Shown here one piece after another: positions 63,961 to 64,000 of a DNA stretch of 64,000 nt. Source of the DNA: Erythrobacter sp. SCSIO 43205 (GTDB lineage Bacteria; Pseudomonadota; Alphaproteobacteria; Sphingomonadales; Sphingomonadaceae); NCBI RefSeq assembly GCF_019904235.1, contig NZ_CP063202.1, forward strand, positions 248,001 through 312,000, given 5' to 3'. The position numbers and the translations under genes are program-made. The first letter of the stretch is position 1. Each line of letters begins with the position of its first letter. The notes beneath the pieces are model-generated. The model was given only the letters and a program-made list of their open reading frames with translations, was not told where the DNA came from and searched no databases.

Positions 63961-64000
63961 TGGGGCTCCATGCGGGCGGCGCTGCGTGATTGCAATGGTG

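Overview
The window is a GC-rich alphaproteobacterial chromosome segment. Gene content points to Sphingomonadales, most likely Erythrobacteraceae: a one-operon SUF system with a short SufD, a fused ThiS-ThiG, MmcB, a DUF2093 protein, UrcA, and the order degenerate PCMT - TolC - DUF2497/PopZ-like. This placement is inferred from gene content and protein style; no marker tree was made.

Layout. 0.1-3.4 kb: a BON-MscS channel and two tandem Crp/Fnr regulators. 3.4-8.9 kb: a 5.4-kb integrative element in tRNA-Arg(CCG). It is bounded by a perfect 50-bp repeat of the tRNA 3' half and carries a tyrosine integrase, an excisionase-like HTH protein, small coupled ORFs, a winged-helix-like protein, a putative HUH Rep protein, two genes overlapping out of frame, and a divergently placed small lipoprotein. 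Near both ends lie matching pairs of TTCCGTAC boxes that look like integrase arm sites. This is the most novel region.

8.9-31.6 kb: housekeeping and envelope genes. These are mmcB, a sterol desaturase-like membrane hydroxylase, a PAS-type acidic protein, an esterase, an M48-DsbA-M48 cluster, a LytS/LytTR two-component pair, nadC, RNase T2, tadA, rpmB, an M23 peptidase, xseA/purD with overlapping start codons, a cytochrome c lipoprotein behind a perfect FNR-type box, a PfkB kinase and an EI24 membrane protein.

31.6-38.1 kb: a nine-gene SUF operon on the minus strand (Rrf2 regulator, sufB, zinc-ribbon ORF, DUF559 protein, sufC, sufD, sufS, sufT, sufA). Nearly every junction overlaps, and it sits behind a promoter with an inverted-repeat operator candidate. 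38.4-48.5 kb: pyrD, ggt, an acyl-CoA ligase, an indoleamine-dioxygenase-like protein divergent from an Lrp regulator, thiSG, heme A synthase and cutA.

48.7-64 kb: rplM-rpsI, an HWE kinase, a HerA-like ATPase, a metallophosphoesterase, UrcA, a second LytTR/LytS pair, fumC, the PCMT-like/tolC/DUF2497/S9 peptidase/ferredoxin run, and a small membrane protein. Both LytTR regulator genes are trailed by clusters of perfect hairpins.
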